DNA of 21,703 nucleotides from CAYZED01 sp964477445 (GTDB taxonomy: Bacteria; Bacillota; Clostridia; Lutisporales; Lutisporaceae), in assembly GCA_964477445.1 (NCBI GenBank), contig CAYZED010000033.1, positions 1 through 21,703 on the forward strand, read 5' to 3'. Shown in pieces: positions 7,401 through 15,124 of the stretch. Numbering within the stretch: the first letter of the stretch is position 1; each line of letters begins with the position of its first letter. The notes under the pieces were generated by a model. That model saw only the letters and a program-made list of their open reading frames with translations, made no database searches and was not told the origin of the DNA. The position numbers were made by a program, and so were the translations under genes.

Positions 7401-9415
7401 TTATCTTTTTTGCAAAATGGTGCAAAGTGAGCCTGCTTTTCGTGATTCCCAATTATCATTGATAATCTTAGCAATAAGAAATTTTCGGCCGCAAATTTCG
7501 ATCTGGATCGGGAGACTAAAGTCACTTTTTCACAATAATCAATTAGTTCAACTGGGATTTTGCTTCCAAAACTTAAAAAACTTACTGTGATTGAGCAAAC
7601 GGCGTCAATGGCGGAAATTCTCAGTGTGTCATCATCCGAAAAACTGTGCTTCAATAAATAATCCATAAAAACTTTTGATTCAGTCTCTTCATATTTAAAA
7701 GGAATTGAACGAGCAACTTCTAATAAATGGAGTTTTGTTTCAACACCATAATCCTCAGATTTAAAGTATGGAGTCATAATAACTTTGAATTTTAGATGAG
7801 ATTTTAGTTTCAAAAATTTAAAGAGTGACTTAACCATAATGCTTAAGCTGTTTCCAATAAAACCTTGATGAAGAGGAACTATTTTATGGTCAGGATGTAA
7901 GAATAACTCGAAGTATCTGACAAATAATTCTGGGCTCGTCATATTTGAAGAAGGTAATGTGACGTCAACTGGTAGTTCTTTTCTATAATCTTCATCGAAA
8001 TTTGCAATCAAAAAGCCAATTAACTCTGCGCATTGTCGTCTTATGTCATCTTCAGGATGCGTTAAAAAATCATACAAAAATCTAAGAACAAGTAACTTTT
8101 GTTTCTGGGTCAGGTATGCTGAATATTCACTCATCATTCTTATATATTCACGAAGCTTTTTCCAATCAACTTCACTGCGTGCCATATCTAATATTGAGTT
8201 CAAAGAAGGCTCATCCCTAAATTGATGAAGCAAATTAATATTATGACTAATTGACAAGTGTTTAAGGCTTCGAATAGTTTCGTCTGCATTCATTAGAGAA
8301 TAGTAGCGTTTATCTTTTGCTCGTTTTGACTTTCGTAGTGCTTCGATATCCTTGCTGCTGATTTCTAAATCAGAAGAATCATGCGCAATGTCAATTCCAA
8401 GTCCTTCCATAAAGTCCTCGAAATCTTTAAGTTTGGAATATACTCGTTTATACCTTTTTTCTTTAGCCTCATCTACATTGTCAAGTTTGTTCAAAATAAC
8501 ATCAAACGATTCTTTTAAATTATAAATGTGCATTTTATATTTTCCAAAGTCGTTTTTACGGCTTTTCACTCTAAAATCAGCATAAATAAGTATCAAAGAT
8601 TCGATTGGTAAATTCTCGAGTTCAAGATCCCATGCAGAATGATTTACAGCAATATGTCCAATGTAAGGGATATCATTTCTAGTGAACCAAAGGTCGGTAT
8701 AATAATAATGCAAATATGGAACCCTCTTTGATTCATTTGGTTTGCATCCATATTTACCAATATCATGTCCAGCAGCGGCACCGCAAACACGGCCTAAGTC
8801 AATAGGATGGCCAGCGGCCTTTAATTGGCGACCAATATGCATAGCAATATAATGAACACCGCAAATGTGATCTAGCGTATCGTGACGCATAACCTCTTGA
8901 TTCAGTTTCATCATTTCATAAATATATTGATCCTTAAAGGCTTTCACAAACCTTTCATATTCGAGAGAATTCTCCAAATCCGAGACTTCGGATTCGTTTA
9001 AAAATTGAAGTGGATACTTACTCTGCCAGGTTGAGTCCTCGGATTTTTTCTGTGCCTCGCAGAGTTGCTTCAAAATGTTTAAATATAACTTATATGTATC
9101 TTCAAGTGCAGGGTTCGGTTTTTCTGTTACCGCTTCAGGGAAGGACTTTTCTAATATATAAAAATAGACTTGTCGAACAAAGTCTTCATTTAGTTCAACT
9201 CCACACGCCGATGAAAGCAATTCTTTTGAGATATTAAAAACACTTAAACTTGAATAATCATTTTCATTTATCACATTTTCAACATCAGCTATAAACTTTT
9301 CGCTACGCAAAAATTTCACGGCGTCTCCATGAACGTCTTTCAGCTGTTGGAAACTGTGGGAATATACCGAATTGGCGATGTCATTTGCAATAGTATTATG
9401 TTTCGAGCTTGTCAT
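4493..9415 (-). CDS. Giant multidomain protein: HD, HEAT-like, NadD-like nucleotidyltransferase, GNAT-like, phosphoribosyltransferase-like
   Basis: 1640 residues, with no signal peptide or membrane segment seen, so cytoplasmic. In order: an HD phosphohydrolase domain (~165-290; H178, H183, H217-D218 in GHDIGKYG, H259); a long helical region resembling HEAT repeats (~430-920); a NadD/CoaD-type nucleotidyltransferase domain (~935-1130) with PGAFDPFSLSHKK in the HxGH position, LYLVMGSD, and ISSTQIR at 1095-1101; a GNAT-like domain (~1140-1310), the weakest call; and a phosphoribosyltransferase-like domain (~1325-1580) with the PRPP fingerprint VILVDDLLDRG at 1450-1460. The C-terminus carries two Cys and several His (CxxxC not formed). 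The nucleotidyltransferase HxGH motif is altered (S949-H951 region), so activity is uncertain. AGGAGG lies 6 bases before the ATG. First gene of a probable operon; the next gene starts 47 bases later. An NAD or related nucleotide role is inferred, not shown. Confidence 0.85.
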   Translation of the reverse strand: MTSSKHNTIANDIANSVYSHSFQQLKDVHGDAVKFLRSEKFIADVENVINENDYSSLSVFNISKELLSSACGVELNEDFVRQVYFYILEKSFPEAVTEKPNPALEDTYKLYLNILKQLCEAQKKSEDSTWQSKYPLQFLNESEVSDLENSLEYERFVKAFKDQYIYEMMKLNQEVMRHDTLDHICGVHYIAMHIGRQLKAAGHPIDLGRVCGAAAGHDIGKYGCKPNESKRVPYLHYYYTDLWFTRNDIPYIGHIAVNHSAWDLELENLPIESLILIYADFRVKSRKNDFGKYKMHIYNLKESFDVILNKLDNVDEAKEKRYKRVYSKLKDFEDFMEGLGIDIAHDSSDLEISSKDIEALRKSKRAKDKRYYSLMNADETIRSLKHLSISHNINLLHQFRDEPSLNSILDMARSEVDWKKLREYIRMMSEYSAYLTQKQKLLVLRFLYDFLTHPEDDIRRQCAELIGFLIANFDEDYRKELPVDVTLPSSNMTSPELFVRYFELFLHPDHKIVPLHQGFIGNSLSIMVKSLFKFLKLKSHLKFKVIMTPYFKSEDYGVETKLHLLEVARSIPFKYEETESKVFMDYLLKHSFSDDDTLRISAIDAVCSITVSFLSFGSKIPVELIDYCEKVTLVSRSRSKFAAENFLLLRLSMIIGNHEKQAHFAPFCKKDNRKMSDVYLDNLKTATPWVLKRSQINLLLDYASREAYTYGFYTAMHFCNILKVSAMEKVRNSAGEALVGLLPQLSPEQRNDVAVELLRALEIEGYQYAEYIPDYLGRVMLYLEPKELNELLDDYDERIKVSGPQVNSLLLKSLGVAVQNYRFYKERFSEDEGVFENRKARILGMLLNGLVNYDMHVKQVAFGVIGSDIFGSKELILEDKHWIFSRVAKKLLTLISDSGQEELLFLTNSASLNHLYRFISDYIFETGGLSMPLPKKAAFFPGAFDPFSLSHKKIASAIRDLGFEVFLAVDEFSWSKSMLPNLIRKSLINMSIANELNIYLYPEHLQTNIANSNDLKHLKTLFPDTELYLVMGSDVIANASAYRNESSSQILGFSHVIFDRKKSINEIDTDNLQEILSEIKGDVIMLTLPAQFEDISSTQIRNYIDENRDISMLVESTAQKFIYDNGYYQREPQFKTTLDAVTLSIKVTENLTKEQIGELASITKTPPDAAIALLCDFMTKPSHRVLIIRETGKDRLLGFAIFHRLHSTLLYKELLNIKLTEFIRKNATGKTLIIDGIFVNQDLKYEDIEQILLTEMLAFSLAKDYEFALFNPIMGENPLKTITESMKIQGFLPLDIPGIKHTIQYVSMSRPCTLILDLEALIKEPWKSNKNFKKVVYNARKKLQLALCATTPGSLVLSFNRIVLWESLIKKVCTENFVSTTPTQPRKLGPYMCVPYGDILSKSIVPNTVTKSIHTEKNYTPDMKEQKIRQFPYYLDLPTQLRMLKSFSRPVILVDDLLDRGFRLHELAPMIEKTEIEIKKTIVGILSGKGKELMEIANKDVESVYYIPKLSIWYNERNFFPFIGGAAIFRGKLPERNMIPSINQILPYCYPEFMKSYSKESVYQLSMTAMEGALDILTVLEEEYQSLNERSLTMNNMGQVLHNPRCPDHGLSMDYDLNLSPSYFLKNDIEHLKRLGELIY

Positions 9416-9471
9416 AGATGCCTCCTAAAAAGATATATATTTAAGTAGATTCTCAAATTATTGTTAGAAAT

Positions 9472-9500
9472 ATTATAACTGAAAAAGCCCGGCAAACCAA
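9472..9500 (-). promoter_or_regulatory. Candidate promoter of the giant-fusion operon
   Basis: On the minus strand TTGGTT, 17 bases, TATAAT. The -10 box is perfect, and it lies about 57 bases upstream of the ATG at 9415. The -35 box falls inside the terminator of the upstream LRR gene, so termination and initiation are tightly packed in this 125-base gap. Confidence 0.55.
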
Positions 9501-9517
9501 TAAAAAGTTAGCCAGGC
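9482..9517 (-). terminator. Terminator of the heliorhodopsin-LRR transcript
   Basis: On the minus strand GCCTGGC and GCCGGGC form a 7-bp stem (one G-T wobble) followed directly by TTTTT. It lies 24 bases past the stop codon of the LRR gene. Confidence 0.75.
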
Positions 9518-9540
9518 CTGTTTTATTCTGTAATCCTTTT

Positions 9541-12372
9541 TTAATACCCAGCTTTCCCTTTTGCCAGAGTCGGGAGGTCTTTGAGCACTCTACGGCCTTT
9601 TAAGTAGTATTTTCCATCGGCTGATTTTGTGAGCACAAAGTTTTTTGGAACATGTATTCGTCCGGTAGCTTTAAATGCTGCGTCTTCAAGATTAAATGCA
9701 GCTATATCTATTTTTTTTAATGAAATAATGTCAACACGTGTTAAGTTAGCTACTTTATAAAATGTAAATGGCGGGACAACAGTAATAGTCGAACCCAAAG
9801 TCACTTTTTTTAATGTATCGATGTTAGCAAATGACAGATACCCAAGTGTTTTTACTCCCACTGGTAGGTTGACTTCAATCAATTTAGAATTTTTAAAAGC
9901 AGATTGTCCAATTGTTTTGCATCCATTAGGGGTAATTTTTATCTTAGTAAGTCCAGAATTTGCGAAAGCTTCTTCCCCAATTGTTAGGACGTTTTTTGGG
10001 ATCGTAATTGAGTCTAAGCTAGTGCAACCTTCAAACAATCTCGCTTCCAATAATGTATATTTTGAATTAGTTGATAAAGTAGCTGTTTTCAAACTGGTAC
10101 AGCCTTCAAATGAACAATCCTCAACATAAATGACGCTATTTGGAATAGTAATGTTACTTAAAGAAGTACATCCATAGAAGACTCCACGGTCAATTCCTGT
10201 AGTAATTGGAATCGTTGCACCAAGCGACTGTAGATTGCTAGGTAAATTAATCGTTGGCAAACTAGAACATCCAGCAAAAGCTCTAGTTTCAATAGTTTTT
10301 AGATTTTTAGGAAGCCCAATCTCAATAAGTTTCGAGCAGAATGCAAATGCTCCTTCACTAATCTTCTCAAATGACCCATTTATAATTACTGTATCGAGTT
10401 TTTCACAACTAGAAAATACACCTAAACTGAGATCTATACTGCTATTTATAGTTAGTTTCTTAATATCAGTCGATCTAAATGCCTCAATTCCCATAGTTTT
10501 AACACTTTCAGGTATTACGAGGTCGCCTGCCATTGACGTACATTGCATAAAAGCTTGAACATCTATAGTGGTAAGCCCAGAGGGCAAAGAAATACTTTTA
10601 AGTGAGGTGGATTCCCCGAAGCCATACCGTTCAATCGTTTTTAGTCCTGCAGGGAGTGTGATTTCTTCTAAATTTGTCTTAGCTAATGCGCCAGCTTTTA
10701 TGGTTACGACTGTGGATGGAAGAACCAATGTCTTTGAAGTTCTGGCTATCGGATAGGTATATATCGCATCGAAATTTTTTGAATAAAGGATTCCGTCCTG
10801 GGTGGCAAAAGTAGGATTTGATGAATCTAAATTAATAGTTGATAAATTCACACATCCATCAAAAGGAATAAATCCAATGCTGTTGAGAGTAGCTGGGATT
10901 TGTATTTTTGTTAAACTTTTGCATCCAAGAAAAGCTTGATCTCCGATATAAGTAACAGCAGGTAAATTTATATCTGTTAATTTTCCACAGCCATTAAAAG
11001 CCCGATCCTCGATTCTCTTAATACCTGATGGAATATTTACGCTCTTAAGATACTCGCATTTGGTAAAGGCACCTGAGCCAATAGATACGAGAGATTGTGG
11101 CAAATTAATTTGAGTAATCAATGTGCCAGTAAAAGCGCCCACTCCAATTCCTGTTAGACCTTCATTAAGCGTTACACTTGCTATTTTTTCACAATTTCCA
11201 AATGCACCATCACCAAGAGTTCTTACTGATTTAGGCAAAACAATATTGGTAAGAGATGCTTTTAAGAATGAACGATTTCCAATTGTTTGGATTCCTTCCG
11301 CGAAGGTTACTTCAGTTAGAAGGTCAGTATTCATAAATGCTTCATCCTGTATAGTTTTAATCGTACTAGGGATGATTAATTTCTTAACACCTCTTCTCTC
11401 AAAAGCATTCTTACCTATCGTGTTAATTTTGTCCGAAAAACTGGCTGTATAACCTAAGGTCAAATCAGGATTAGCGGCTTCAACTTGCTCTTTTGCTTCT
11501 TCAGCACTAAAGATGCCATCCGTATCAGTATCATAAAACATGATATTATTGCCAGATTGTTTAGGATAAGGAGTTTTTATTACATTATTTGATACTACGG
11601 CTGACATTCCATATGCCATAGTGTAATTAATTGTTATTTTTCCGCCGGTTGATGGAGTTAGAGTAGAAAAATCCAGACTTTTAGCAGTGAAATTTTGAGC
11701 GTCATAGCTGACCCCTTTAAAATCCCATATGGCTGAATCACTACTAAAAGTGATAGGAATTGTAATCTCTGCCCCGCCTTTTAAAGGTGCACTCAGAAGA
11801 TTTGGCCCCCAAGTATTTTTTGTGGTTTTTGATAATTGAAGGGTTTCATATTCGCCTTTAGTATTATTAACTATTTTGAAAATAACCGTAGTTGTATTAT
11901 TACCTGCGGCCAAACCTGCCACTGAAGGGCCAGCATTGTTATAAACTACGCCGTATAAATCTCGAGTCATATTATATCTTAGATGAATATTTCCACCAGT
12001 TTCGGCTTTAATGCCAGTGAAATCAAGACTTTCGAAAACTTGTTCTCCATTTGAAGTAACCGCCTTTATATCCCATTTAAGTTTAGTGGAATCATAAGTC
12101 ACTGGAATTTTTATTGAAGCACCTGTATTTAATGGTTTTGTTAACTGCTCTTTACCCCAAGTATTTTTGCCAGAAGGAGAGAGCTTTAAGGATGTCATTG
12201 TTTCGGCAAGGTCGTTAATGATTTCAAAAGTTGCCGTGATTGTGGAGGCTGTCGAGGATGTCGAAGCTGCCAAGGGAGTTGTTACAGCGGCAGAGATTGG
12301 TGCAACATTTCCCAACAAATTCGAGAACACCATAATCATCGCCAAAATAATCACATTAAGTTTCTTTTTCAT
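9541..12372 (-). CDS. Secreted BspA-type leucine-rich-repeat protein with two tandem N-terminal modules
   Basis: 943 residues from the chosen start. An N-terminal signal peptide (MKKK, a hydrophobic stretch, likely cleavage near PISAA ~29) points to export. Residues ~45-145 and ~162-260 are two copies of one module, sharing TWG, T/SIxIP, KWD/IWDF, SLDF, TGG and Y-T/N-M landmarks. A Ca2+-loop-like motif, DTDTDGIFSAEE (281-292), resembles a dockerin or EF-hand loop. From ~310 to ~900 come many ~23-residue LRR_5 repeats (pattern: L..I.LP..V..IG..AF..C). No LPxTG anchor or S-layer domain is visible, so how it is held at the surface is unclear. The start at 12372 follows AAGGAGAG; the longer frame from 12420 overlaps the upstream gene and lacks such a site. 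It lies 31 bases after the heliorhodopsin gene. An adhesion or binding role is inferred from the family. Confidence 0.9.
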   Translation of the reverse strand: MKKKLNVIILAMIMVFSNLLGNVAPISAAVTTPLAASTSSTASTITATFEIINDLAETMTSLKLSPSGKNTWGKEQLTKPLNTGASIKIPVTYDSTKLKWDIKAVTSNGEQVFESLDFTGIKAETGGNIHLRYNMTRDLYGVVYNNAGPSVAGLAAGNNTTTVIFKIVNNTKGEYETLQLSKTTKNTWGPNLLSAPLKGGAEITIPITFSSDSAIWDFKGVSYDAQNFTAKSLDFSTLTPSTGGKITINYTMAYGMSAVVSNNVIKTPYPKQSGNNIMFYDTDTDGIFSAEEAKEQVEAANPDLTLGYTASFSDKINTIGKNAFERRGVKKLIIPSTIKTIQDEAFMNTDLLTEVTFAEGIQTIGNRSFLKASLTNIVLPKSVRTLGDGAFGNCEKIASVTLNEGLTGIGVGAFTGTLITQINLPQSLVSIGSGAFTKCEYLKSVNIPSGIKRIEDRAFNGCGKLTDINLPAVTYIGDQAFLGCKSLTKIQIPATLNSIGFIPFDGCVNLSTINLDSSNPTFATQDGILYSKNFDAIYTYPIARTSKTLVLPSTVVTIKAGALAKTNLEEITLPAGLKTIERYGFGESTSLKSISLPSGLTTIDVQAFMQCTSMAGDLVIPESVKTMGIEAFRSTDIKKLTINSSIDLSLGVFSSCEKLDTVIINGSFEKISEGAFAFCSKLIEIGLPKNLKTIETRAFAGCSSLPTINLPSNLQSLGATIPITTGIDRGVFYGCTSLSNITIPNSVIYVEDCSFEGCTSLKTATLSTNSKYTLLEARLFEGCTSLDSITIPKNVLTIGEEAFANSGLTKIKITPNGCKTIGQSAFKNSKLIEVNLPVGVKTLGYLSFANIDTLKKVTLGSTITVVPPFTFYKVANLTRVDIISLKKIDIAAFNLEDAAFKATGRIHVPKNFVLTKSADGKYYLKGRRVLKDLPTLAKGKAGY

Positions 12373-12403
12373 TGATAAAATTCTCTCCTTCACTTTTGCG
12401 CCT

Positions 12404-13183
12404 TTATGGTTGCATTGCACCGAATAAAACTAACCATGCTAAGATTGATTTGGCGACTAAACTGAGCACAATATAAGTTCTTTCACCATAAAAATAGTCT
12501 TTCCATTTTCCGATACGTTTATATTGGAGTATCATATTTACTGGGAATGTATTAAAGGCTACAAAATATGTGCCAACAATTGCCCAGACAAACCAAGGAA
12601 CCATATCAAAATTACCAGTTCCAAACATATAAAGGAATACCGCAATCCATGGAGCTATCCCGGCTATTGAACCCCAAATAAATGGTCCCCAGTTTACTGT
12701 TGTTTTTTCTGTTCCTGAATTTAATTGTTCCATGACTAGTCCAAATAAGTTCATTGATGCATTTACACAAAAAATCAGAATAAGTGATGCGATATCATAA
12801 ATCCCAAACAAAGTACTAATTAGCACTATCATAATTGATGAGGACAGTGCATATTCAAACCATCTGAATTTATTAATTCCTTTTTGAAGGTCGTTAAAAT
12901 ACATATTACTATTTAAATAAATTATACCGTGAGCAAGTGCTGAAATTAAAAGAAATGATGCCACCATAATACCAAATGGCAATTGAAATAGCTCTCGGCT
13001 TGAAGTCTCAAGTGATTTTGTAATAGGATTAAACTTCAAGAAAAACTGAGTAATTGTTGGCTGAAATTCTGAAATTTTTTGAATCACGCTTGTAGCTAAG
13101 AACAACATAATAATTCCTTGAATGAGATGAAACGCACCCATAATTAGATTGAACCTTTTTAGTTTTTGTAACTTAATTTCCAT
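12404..13183 (-). CDS. Heliorhodopsin
   Basis: 259 residues with about seven hydrophobic helices. The sequence fits the heliorhodopsin family (type member 48C12), which binds retinal and sits in the membrane with inverted topology. Recognisable blocks are RWFEYALSSSIMIVLIS (~107-123), GIYDIASLILIF with VNASMNLFG (~127-148), and GERTYIVLSLVAKS in the last helix. K245 matches the retinal Schiff-base lysine (K241 in 48C12), and E110 matches its counterion (E107). Length is typical. AGGAGG precedes the ATG by about 8 bases. A promoter-like TTGTAA-N17-TATTAT lies upstream, and the gene is probably co-transcribed with the LRR gene downstream. No retinal or carotenoid synthesis gene is in the window. 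Heliorhodopsins are generally not efficient ion pumps; a light-sensing or enzyme-regulating role is proposed for the family, and the role here is unknown. Confidence 0.95.
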   Translation of the reverse strand: MEIKLQKLKRFNLIMGAFHLIQGIIMLFLATSVIQKISEFQPTITQFFLKFNPITKSLETSSRELFQLPFGIMVASFLLISALAHGIIYLNSNMYFNDLQKGINKFRWFEYALSSSIMIVLISTLFGIYDIASLILIFCVNASMNLFGLVMEQLNSGTEKTTVNWGPFIWGSIAGIAPWIAVFLYMFGTGNFDMVPWFVWAIVGTYFVAFNTFPVNMILQYKRIGKWKDYFYGERTYIVLSLVAKSILAWLVLFGAMQP

Positions 13184-13241
13184 TGAACCATCCTCCTATT
13201 TTGTAGTTTTTAGATTGTAAATAATTATTCAACCTAAATTT

Positions 13242-13270
13242 ATAATACTACATTATCTTCTTATTTACAA
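13242..13270 (-). promoter_or_regulatory. Candidate promoter of the heliorhodopsin gene
   Basis: On the minus strand TTGTAA, 17 bases, TATTAT, placing the likely transcript start about 50 bases before the AGGAGG-preceded ATG. It lies in the 160-base divergent gap shared with the rsuA-like gene. Confidence 0.5.
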
Positions 13271-13300
13271 AAGCAGAGTATTTATTAAAACTAATAAAAA

Positions 13301-13309
13301 TGATATACT
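13301..13309 (+). promoter_or_regulatory. Candidate extended -10 promoter of the rsuA-dgt-yqxD-dnaG-rpoD cluster
   Basis: TGATATACT is an extended -10 box (TG-n-TATACT) about 35 bases before the rsuA-like start. Seventeen bases upstream lies only a weak -35 (tttatt), which fits an extended -10 type promoter. Confidence 0.45.
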
Positions 13310-13343
13310 AAATTTTCGTAATATCAAAAAAGAGGTATTGAAA

Positions 13344-14084
13344 ATGAATTTAATTAGACTGGATAAAATTCTATCGAACAGCGGTGTCGGAACAAGGCGT
13401 GAGGTAAAATCGATCTTAAAAAGCGGATTAGTTCTCGTTAATGAGAATGTAATAAAAGATGGTTCCGTTAAAATCGATCCAATAAAAGATAATTTAACTG
13501 TTGAAGGAAAATCAGTGCGTTATAGAGAATATGTTTACTTGATGATGTATAAACCCATTGGAGTGCTTTCGGCGACAGAAGACGCGCGTGACACTACAGC
13601 AGTGGATCTTTTGGATGAAGAGTTTTTTCATTATACACCAGCACCTGCTGGCAGATTGGATAAAGATTCTGAGGGTTTATTGCTTTTAACTAATGATGGT
13701 GCTTTTATTCATTCCATAATTTCTCCTAAGAAACATGTTGAGAAACTTTATATAATTGAAGTAGAAGGAATTCTTACTAACAAAGATGTACAAGCTTTTC
13801 ATGATGGAGTAGAACTGGATGATGGATATGTAACTTTACCGGCAGGATTAGAAATTATTGAGAGCGGGACTTTTTCTAAAGCTTATGTAACCTTGAGAGA
13901 AGGGAAGTTTAGACAGATAAGAAGAATGCTGCAGGCATTGGGAAAAGAAGTTGTTTTTTTAAAAAGATTAGCGATTGGAACTTTGAAACTTGATGAAAAC
14001 CTAAGTGAGGGAGAATATCGCGAGCTTACAGAGGAAGAATTATTAGAATTATTTGCTGATTGTGGATATAAAAAGGCCAAATAG
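13344..14084 (+). CDS. RsuA-family rRNA pseudouridine synthase
   Basis: 246 residues. It isomerises a uridine in ribosomal RNA to pseudouridine. An S4 RNA-binding domain is at the N-terminus (~4-60, RLDKILSNSGVGTRREV), followed by the synthase domain. That domain contains KPIGVLSATEDARDTTAVDLL (typical of the RsuA/RluB/RluE group) and the catalytic Asp106 in GRLDKDSEGLLLLTNDG. The ATEDAR block makes a 16S-type RsuA (YtzG-like) assignment more likely than RluB, but the target uridine cannot be read from sequence. I start at the ATG at 13344 with GAGGT 8 bases upstream; a TTG two codons earlier would sit too close to that site. First gene of the plus-strand cluster. Confidence 0.92.
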   Translation: MNLIRLDKILSNSGVGTRREVKSILKSGLVLVNENVIKDGSVKIDPIKDNLTVEGKSVRYREYVYLMMYKPIGVLSATEDARDTTAVDLLDEEFFHYTPAPAGRLDKDSEGLLLLTNDGAFIHSIISPKKHVEKLYIIEVEGILTNKDVQAFHDGVELDDGYVTLPAGLEIIESGTFSKAYVTLREGKFRQIRRMLQALGKEVVFLKRLAIGTLKLDENLSEGEYRELTEEELLELFADCGYKKAK

Positions 14085-14116
14085 TATAAAAAAAATAATA
14101 GAAAATGGGTGATTTG

Positions 14117-15124
14117 ATGGAAATTAGAAAAATATCAGAACAAAATGAAAAAGACCATCTTTCAGAACTTGCGACGCTTAGTAGCGAATCGAAGGGAAGA
14201 GTCATACCGATTGATGAATGTGAAATAAGAACTTGTTTTCAAAGAGACAGGGATAGAATAGTTCATAGCAAAGCATTTAGGAGACTAAAGCATAAAACAC
14301 AAGTTTTTATTGCGCCAGAAGGCGATCATTATAGAACACGATTAACACATGCGTTGGAAGTTAGTCAAATCTCCAGAACTATTGCAAGAGCGCTGAGACT
14401 TAATGAAGACTTAGCTGAAGCGATAGCATTGGGGCATGATTTAGGCCATACACCTTTTGGTCATGCGGGTGAAGAGGTTCTTGAGGAATTGCATCCAGGT
14501 GGATTTAAACATAATGAACAAAGTCTCAGAGTAGTTGAAATGTTAGAGGGAGATCATGGATTAAATCTAACATGGGAAGTACGAGATGGGATTTTATGCC
14601 ATACGGGAGAAGTTCAACCATCTACTATGGAAGGCAAAATCGTTAGGGTTTCAGATAGAATTGCCTATATAAATCACGATATTGATGACGCTCTAAGAGG
14701 TAAGGTTATTGAAGAAGATGATGTGCCTCTGGAACTAATGAAAGTTTTGGGATTTACACATAAGGAAAGAATTAATGTAATGATAATGGACTTGGTAATA
14801 ACTAGCCAAGAAAAAAAAGATATTGAAATGAGTCAAAAAATTTCTGATGCCATGTTAGGTCTAAGAGAATTCATGTTTGATAATGTTTATATAGGTTCTG
14901 AAGCAAAAAGAGAAGAAAAAAAGGCTCAAAGAATTATTAGGGAGCTTTATTTATACTATGTCGAAAAATACCATGAACTTCCAGAAGAATATTTGAATTC
15001 GATTTCAAATAAACGTGACACTATTGATAGAGTTGTTTGCGACTACATTGCGGGGATGACAGATAATTATGCCATAAAGCTTTTTGAAAAACTCTTTATT
15101 CCGAGGTCATGGGAGACAATATGA
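14117..15124 (+). CDS. dgt: dGTPase-like deoxynucleoside triphosphate triphosphohydrolase
   Basis: 335 residues. Family members split dNTPs, typically dGTP, into deoxynucleoside and tripolyphosphate, helping to set dNTP pools. HD-superfamily metal ligands are visible: H78 in RLTHALEVSQ, H107-D108 in LGHDLGHTPFGHAGEE, and a later Asp in the YINHDIDDA region (~188-191). RAFRRLKHKTQV-like sequence before the domain (FRRLKHKTQVF) is typical of the shorter bacterial Dgt-like group. I chose 14117 over the ATG at 14105 because GGGTGAT is well placed for 14117 and the family begins close to MxIR. The stop overlaps the next start (ATGA), indicating translational coupling. Its place beside primase fits a DNA-synthesis role. 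Confidence 0.93.
   Translation: MEIRKISEQNEKDHLSELATLSSESKGRVIPIDECEIRTCFQRDRDRIVHSKAFRRLKHKTQVFIAPEGDHYRTRLTHALEVSQISRTIARALRLNEDLAEAIALGHDLGHTPFGHAGEEVLEELHPGGFKHNEQSLRVVEMLEGDHGLNLTWEVRDGILCHTGEVQPSTMEGKIVRVSDRIAYINHDIDDALRGKVIEEDDVPLELMKVLGFTHKERINVMIMDLVITSQEKKDIEMSQKISDAMLGLREFMFDNVYIGSEAKREEKKAQRIIRELYLYYVEKYHELPEEYLNSISNKRDTIDRVVCDYIAGMTDNYAIKLFEKLFIPRSWETI

Noticed and set aside
9541..9640. Cell-wall sorting signal at the end of the LRR protein
   Set aside because: No LPxTG, no hydrophobic C-terminal helix and no charged tail are present.
12373..12420. Longer LRR protein start overlapping the heliorhodopsin gene
   Set aside because: It would place a hydrophilic stretch before an evident signal peptide. 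The AAGGAGAG site and MKKK start at 12372 fit better.
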